Below the pieces are notes generated by a model. It had not been told where the DNA came from. It saw nothing but the letters and a program-made list of their open reading frames with translations, and ran no database searches. A stretch of 64,000 nucleotides of DNA, from positions 1 through 64,000 of the forward strand of contig SCUI01000010.1 of assembly GCA_004297225.1 (NCBI GenBank). The letters are read 5' to 3'. Position numbers and translations under genes: made by a program. The stretch comes from Lysobacteraceae bacterium. GTDB lineage: Bacteria > Pseudomonadota > Gammaproteobacteria > Xanthomonadales > Xanthomonadaceae. Shown piece after piece: positions 60,261 to 64,000 of the stretch. Position 1 is the first letter of the stretch; each line of letters starts with the position of its first letter.

Positions 60261-62402
60261 TCAGTCGGCCAGCGTGTTCCAGAGGAACTGGTAGGTCAGC
60301 GCCCACAGGTGCGCCTGCTGGGCGTTGGTGGCGCCGGCGCCGTGGCCCCCCTCGGTGTTCTCGTAGTAGCGCACGTCCTCGTCCGCGGCGAGCATCTTCG
60401 CCGCCATCTTGCGGGCGTGGCCGGGGTGCACGCGATCGTCGCGCGTCGTCGTCCAGATGAAGGTCGGCGGATAATCCTTCGAGCCGTCGAACAACTGGTA
60501 CGGCGAGAACTGCTTGATGTACTCCCAGTCGGCGGTATCGGGGTCACCGTACTCGGCCATCCATGAAGCGCCCGCGAGCAGGTGGCTGTAGCGCTTCATG
60601 TCCAGCAGCGGCACCTGGATCACCACCGCGCCGAACAGCTCCGGGTACTGGGTCAGCATGTTGCCGGTGAGCAGGCCGCCGTTGCTGCCGCCCATGATGC
60701 CCAGGTGCTCGGGACTGGTGATGCCGTGGGCGACGAGGTCCTTCGCCACCGCGGCGAAGTCCTCGTAGGCCTTGTGCCGGTTCTGCTTCAGCGCGGCCTG
60801 GTGCCAGCGCGGACCGTATTCGCCTCCGCCGCGGATGTTGGCGACGACGTACACACCGCCCTTCTCGAGCCAGCCCTTGCCGACGATGCCCGAGTACGCC
60901 GGCGTCAGCGACACCTCGAAACCGCCGTAGCCGTACAGCAGCGTCGGCTGCTTGCCGTCATGCGGCACGCCCTCGCGGTGGACGATGAAATACGGTACGC
61001 GGGTGCCGTCGGCGCTGGTGGCGAAGTGCTGCTCGAGCACGAGGTTGGAGGCGTCGAAGAACACCGGCATCGACTTCAGCTGCTCGGGCTGCTGGCCGAT
61101 CTCCGCCAGCGACAGCGTGGTCGGGGTGAGGTAGTCGGTGGCGGTCAACCACACCGCATCGCTCTCGTCCGGATCCACGGCGCTGACGGCGAGCGTGCCG
61201 ATCTGCGGCGCGCCGGTGAATCCGGAGGATGCCCAGCCGTCGGCGCCCGGGGTGAGCACGCTCAGGCGGTTCTTGACGTCGTCGAGTACGTTCAGCACCA
61301 GGTGCGACTTCGTCCAGGTGTAGCCGTCGAGCGAAGTGGTGTCGGTGGGCTGGAACAGGACGTCGAAATCGCGGTCGCCGGCCATGAAGGCGTCGAAGCG
61401 GGTCGCGAGCAGGGCGCCGGCCGGGAAGGACTTGCCGCCGGCCTCCCAGGGTTCGCGCAGCTGCAGCAGCAGCCAGTCCTTGTGCACCGACTTGTTCGCC
61501 GAGTTCGGTGCGTCGATCTTCGCCAGCTTGCCGTCGCCGCCGAGCAGGTACAGCTCGTCGTTATAGAAGGCCAGCGTGCGGCTGACGAAGTCGCGCTCGT
61601 AGCCGGGCGTGTCGTCGTGGTAACCGGCGATGTACATGTCGCCCGGCTTGCCCTCGTAGACCACCTCCGCCGAGGCCAGCGGCGTGCCCCGCTTCCAGCG
61701 CTTGACGATGCGTGGATAGCCGGAGGAGGTCATCGTGCCTTCGCCGAAGTCGCTGAACACGAACAGCGTGTCGCGGTCGATCCAGCTGGTGCCGCCCTTG
61801 GCCTCCGGACGGAAGAAACCGCCTTCCACCCACGCCTTCGTCGACAGGTCGAACTCGCGCGACACGTCGGCATCGGCGCCACCCCGCGACAACGCGACGA
61901 GGCAGCGCTGGTAGTCGGGCTTCAGGCAGTCCGCGCCGTGCCACACCCAGTTCTCGCCCTCGGCCTTGTTCAGCGCATCGAGGTCGATGATGGTTTCCCA
62001 CTTCGGCTCGGCCTTGCGGTATTCGTCCAGCGTGGTGCGACGCCACAGGCCGCGCTCGTGCTGCGCGTCCTTCCAGAAGTTGTAGTAGTAGTCGCCGATC
62101 TTCTCGACGGCCGGGATCTTGGCGTCCGAATCGAGGATCGCGAGGATGTCGGCCTTGAGCCGGTCGAAGCCGGGCGCGGCGGCCAGCTCGGCGTCGGTGC
62201 GCGCGTTCTGCTGCCGTGCCCACCCCAGCGCCTTGTCGCCGGTGACGTCCTCCAGCCAGAGGTAGGGATCGGTGGCGACGGGGGCGGTCTCGGCCACGGC
62301 GGGCTCCTCCTGGGCAGGGGCCGGTGCGGCGAACGCGGCGGTCGAGGCGGCGACCAGGCCCGCGGCGGCAATGGCGCGGCAGGCAGGCGACAGCTTGGGC
62401 AT
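60261..62402 (-). CDS. S9A prolyl oligopeptidase, exported
   Basis: 713 residues. A signal peptide (IAAAGLVAASTAAFAAPA) is followed by DPYLWLEDVTGDKALGWAR, the S9A start, then a propeller and catalytic domain with Ser in GIMGGSNGGLLTG, Asp in TRDDRVHPGHARKM and His in EGGHGAGA. GGAG lies seven bases before ATG 62402. It cuts short peptides after proline. It is a divergent paralogue of the next gene; together they probably recycle periplasmic peptides. Confidence 0.9.
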   Translation of the reverse strand: MPKLSPACRAIAAAGLVAASTAAFAAPAPAQEEPAVAETAPVATDPYLWLEDVTGDKALGWARQQNARTDAELAAAPGFDRLKADILAILDSDAKIPAVEKIGDYYYNFWKDAQHERGLWRRTTLDEYRKAEPKWETIIDLDALNKAEGENWVWHGADCLKPDYQRCLVALSRGGADADVSREFDLSTKAWVEGGFFRPEAKGGTSWIDRDTLFVFSDFGEGTMTSSGYPRIVKRWKRGTPLASAEVVYEGKPGDMYIAGYHDDTPGYERDFVSRTLAFYNDELYLLGGDGKLAKIDAPNSANKSVHKDWLLLQLREPWEAGGKSFPAGALLATRFDAFMAGDRDFDVLFQPTDTTSLDGYTWTKSHLVLNVLDDVKNRLSVLTPGADGWASSGFTGAPQIGTLAVSAVDPDESDAVWLTATDYLTPTTLSLAEIGQQPEQLKSMPVFFDASNLVLEQHFATSADGTRVPYFIVHREGVPHDGKQPTLLYGYGGFEVSLTPAYSGIVGKGWLEKGGVYVVANIRGGGEYGPRWHQAALKQNRHKAYEDFAAVAKDLVAHGITSPEHLGIMGGSNGGLLTGNMLTQYPELFGAVVIQVPLLDMKRYSHLLAGASWMAEYGDPDTADWEYIKQFSPYQLFDGSKDYPPTFIWTTTRDDRVHPGHARKMAAKMLAADEDVRYYENTEGGHGAGATNAQQAHLWALTYQFLWNTLAD

Positions 62403-62516
62403 GGAACGACTCCGGCAAGGGCTGGGCGAAAACGACAACGCTACCAAAGAACGCATGTCGCGGCATTTGAGATGGGGCGGCGCGACGCTGCGGGCGAACC
62501 TTTCATGGAGACCGCC

Positions 62517-62879
62517 ATGGCCCGCATCGCCGCCCGCACCTGCCCCTCCCCCGACCCGCGCCTGGAACTGGCACTGCGCCGCCTGGCGGTTGCCGGCCTG
62601 CTGCTGGTGCTGGCCCTGCCGGCAGCGCGTGGCGCCAGCCACTGGCTGGGAGCATGGCCGCTGTGGCTGGTGGCGATGCCGCTCTCCAGCCTCTGGGCTC
62701 TGCATGGATTTGCATTGCCGCGGTGGTCGCGCGCGCCGGCCTGGGACACCACCGCCCGGCCACGTCGCCGGCGCGGGCCGCAGGCGCGCCGCAGGCGTCA
62801 GTATCCGGCGGCGTCCAGGGCCTTCTCGGCTTCGGCGCGGCCGATCTCGATCAGTTCCGCCGCGCGCCAGAACTCGTAG
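62517..62879 (+). CDS. Small two-helix membrane protein, unknown function
   Basis: 120 residues from an ATG with GGAG six bases upstream. Two hydrophobic stretches (LAVAGLLLVLALPAA; LGAWPLWLVAMPLSSLWALH) are followed by an Arg-rich tail. Codon use in the first 85 codons looks coding for this genome. The last 80 bases overlap the 3' end of the convergent patatin-like gene, so the tail may be less conserved. I do not recognise a family. Confidence 0.6.
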   Translation: MARIAARTCPSPDPRLELALRRLAVAGLLLVLALPAARGASHWLGAWPLWLVAMPLSSLWALHGFALPRWSRAPAWDTTARPRRRRGPQARRRRQYPAASRAFSASARPISISSAARQNS

Positions 62880-63688
62880 AACTGGCAGGCGTCGCGCGGG
62901 ATCCGGATCACCAGCTCCGGCGGATCCAGCGCCAGTTCCACCCGCGCGATCTGCGCCTGCATCGTGTCCAGCGAACTCGACATCAGCTCGACGATGCCCA
63001 TGGCGTCGTGGTCGCCGGCCAGGCGCTTGCCGAACCAGCCGCCGAAACGTTCCATCAGCGTCGGATCGTGTGCCGCCAGCTGCGGCTGCGCCGGTTCGCC
63101 CGGCGGACGGTCGGGGAAGCTGTGCATGTCCACGGCCACCAGCCGGTGCGCGCCGGACAGGCGGGTGGCGGTGATCGGCAATGGCGCCAGCAGGCCGCCG
63201 TCCACCAGCGCGCGACCGTCCACCTCATGCGGCGTGAACAGGCCCGGGATCGCGAACGAGGCCCGCAGCGCATCCCACAACGGCCCGTTGCGCAGCCAGA
63301 CCACGCGGTGCCGCTGCAGGTCCACCGCCACGGCGGTGAACAGCTTCGGCAAAGTCTCGATCAGGGGATCGCCGACGACTTCCTTCATCGCATCGACCAG
63401 CGCGCCGCCCTGCAGGATGCCCGGCTTGCCGAGTGCGGGATCGAGCAGCCGCAGGAAGCGGCCGCGGCCCATGCGCACCAGTTCCTCGCGGAATTCGCGC
63501 AGCTTGCCGGCGGCGTAGATGCCACCCACGAGGGCGCCGCTGGAGGAACCCGAAACCGCGACCACGTTCATCCGCCGCGCTTCCAGCGCCTCGATCACGC
63601 CGATCTGGGCGAAGCCCCGGGCGCCGCCGGCGCCCAGCACCAGCGCGATCTTCTCGTCGGTCCGCGGCGGCGCCTCTTCCCCGGCCAT
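62798..63688 (-). CDS. Patatin-like phospholipase, RssA-type
   Basis: 296 residues. The oxyanion-hole motif GAGGARG (19-25), the nucleophile elbow GSSSG with S49, and the catalytic Asp in LVDGGLLAPLP form the Ser-Asp dyad of bacterial patatins. The compact size and absence of a signal peptide fit the RssA/YchK group of cytoplasmic or membrane-associated lipases. It starts a few bases after the WYL regulator gene. Confidence 0.9.
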   Translation of the reverse strand: MAGEEAPPRTDEKIALVLGAGGARGFAQIGVIEALEARRMNVVAVSGSSSGALVGGIYAAGKLREFREELVRMGRGRFLRLLDPALGKPGILQGGALVDAMKEVVGDPLIETLPKLFTAVAVDLQRHRVVWLRNGPLWDALRASFAIPGLFTPHEVDGRALVDGGLLAPLPITATRLSGAHRLVAVDMHSFPDRPPGEPAQPQLAAHDPTLMERFGGWFGKRLAGDHDAMGIVELMSSSLDTMQAQIARVELALDPPELVIRIPRDACQFYEFWRAAELIEIGRAEAEKALDAAGY

Positions 63689-63692
63689 GGGT

Positions 63693-64000
63693 TCAGCGAT
63701 CGTAGTTCGACAGCGACAGCGCCAGCAACGCCCGCGCCTGCTCGCGCAGCGAGGCGGGTTCGACGATCTCGGCGTCGGCGCCGTAATGCAGCACGTCCAT
63801 CAGCAGCTCGCGGGCGTTGCTGTAGGGCACCTTCAACTCGTAGCGGCCGTCGCCGAGCCAGCGCCCCTGCTGCTGCGAATGCCAGTGCTCGTCGGCGACC
63901 CAGCGCGCGGCGCGCTCGTTGAACACGATCGTGGCCCAGCCCTTCGGCGCGCCGGAGAAAATGCCGTAACTGCCGGAGAGGTGCTCGTCGAGCGTGGCCT
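63693..64000 (-). CDS. WYL-domain transcriptional regulator, C-terminal part
   Basis: The last 102 residues of a gene that enters from beyond the window. LSGSYGIFSGAPKGWATIVF, then ARWVADEHWH and RYELKVPYSNARELLMDVLH, are the end of a WYL domain and its C-terminal extension, as in YafY/DriD-like regulators that usually carry an N-terminal HTH_11. It would bind a nucleotide or single-stranded DNA ligand. Target genes are unknown. Confidence 0.8.
   Translation of the reverse strand, partial: ATLDEHLSGSYGIFSGAPKGWATIVFNERAARWVADEHWHSQQQGRWLGDGRYELKVPYSNARELLMDVLHYGADAEIVEPASLREQARALLALSLSNYDR

Overview
The window is a GC-rich chromosomal segment from a gammaproteobacterium of the Xanthomonadaceae/Lysobacteraceae (Lysobacter, Luteimonas or Pseudoxanthomonas-like). 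Three things point there: the split adenosylcobalamin ribonucleotide reductase (NrdJa/NrdJb), the gene order dapF-DUF484-xerC-hslV-hslU and mreBCD-mrdA-rodA-mltB-rlpA-dacC-lipB, and palindromic repeats that begin GTAGAGCCGACC, the GTAG/SMAG class of REP elements known from Stenotrophomonas and relatives. The genus cannot be fixed from sequence reading alone. No rRNA, tRNA or CRISPR array was recognised.

Layout. 1-2.9 kb is an accessory patch with visibly lower GC: the end of an IS3-family element, an OLD-family ATPase/TOPRIM nuclease (candidate anti-phage gene) and a convergent short tyrosine recombinase, with a 15-bp direct repeat on both sides. 2.9-12.5 kb is one minus-strand metal-resistance operon: small His-rich secreted protein, TolC-type outer-membrane factor, His-rich lipoprotein, RND adaptor, HME-RND pump, ChrA chromate transporter, MFS transporter. 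Its leader (12.48-12.77 kb) holds a REP-like palindrome, a long stem-loop and a 22-nt tandem repeat. 12.8-16.3 kb carries nrdJa and nrdJb with a Lys/Ala-rich histone-like gene between them and a NrdR-type box upstream. 16.6-22.7 kb (+) has a Do-type protease, an ElaB/YqjD-YqjE-like envelope set, an AI-2E family exporter, a HAD hydrolase and an M17 aminopeptidase.

22.8-32.0 kb has two divergent clusters: an ABC-2 exporter with a DesK/DesR-like two-component system (-), and a MacAB-like adaptor/ATPase/two-FtsX-permease set with a lipoprotein hydrolase (+). 32.1-34.7 kb holds two EamA-family permeases and an Ada-type methyltransferase. 34.8-47.1 kb is the cell-elongation cluster mreB-mreC-mreD-mrdA-rodA followed by mltB, rlpA, dacC, ybeD, lipB and the tail-specific protease prc. 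It couples the cytoskeleton, peptidoglycan synthesis and peptidoglycan trimming in one transcriptional direction.

47.2-64 kb is mostly housekeeping: a PfkB-family (adenosine-type) kinase, an M1 aminopeptidase lipoprotein with a partner lipoprotein, ubiE, a higBA toxin-antitoxin pair with a 17-nt palindromic operator, a cytosine-deaminase-like enzyme, hslUV, xerC, DUF484, dapF, lptM, a DUF454 protein, two tandem S9A oligopeptidases, a small two-helix membrane protein, a patatin-like lipase and the C-terminal end of a WYL regulator.

The observations most worth a second look are the GTAG repeats whose outer TAG serves as the stop codon of six genes (six of eight repeat arms), the OLD/recombinase island, the structured leader of the metal operon, and the histone-like gene inside the split ribonucleotide reductase locus.
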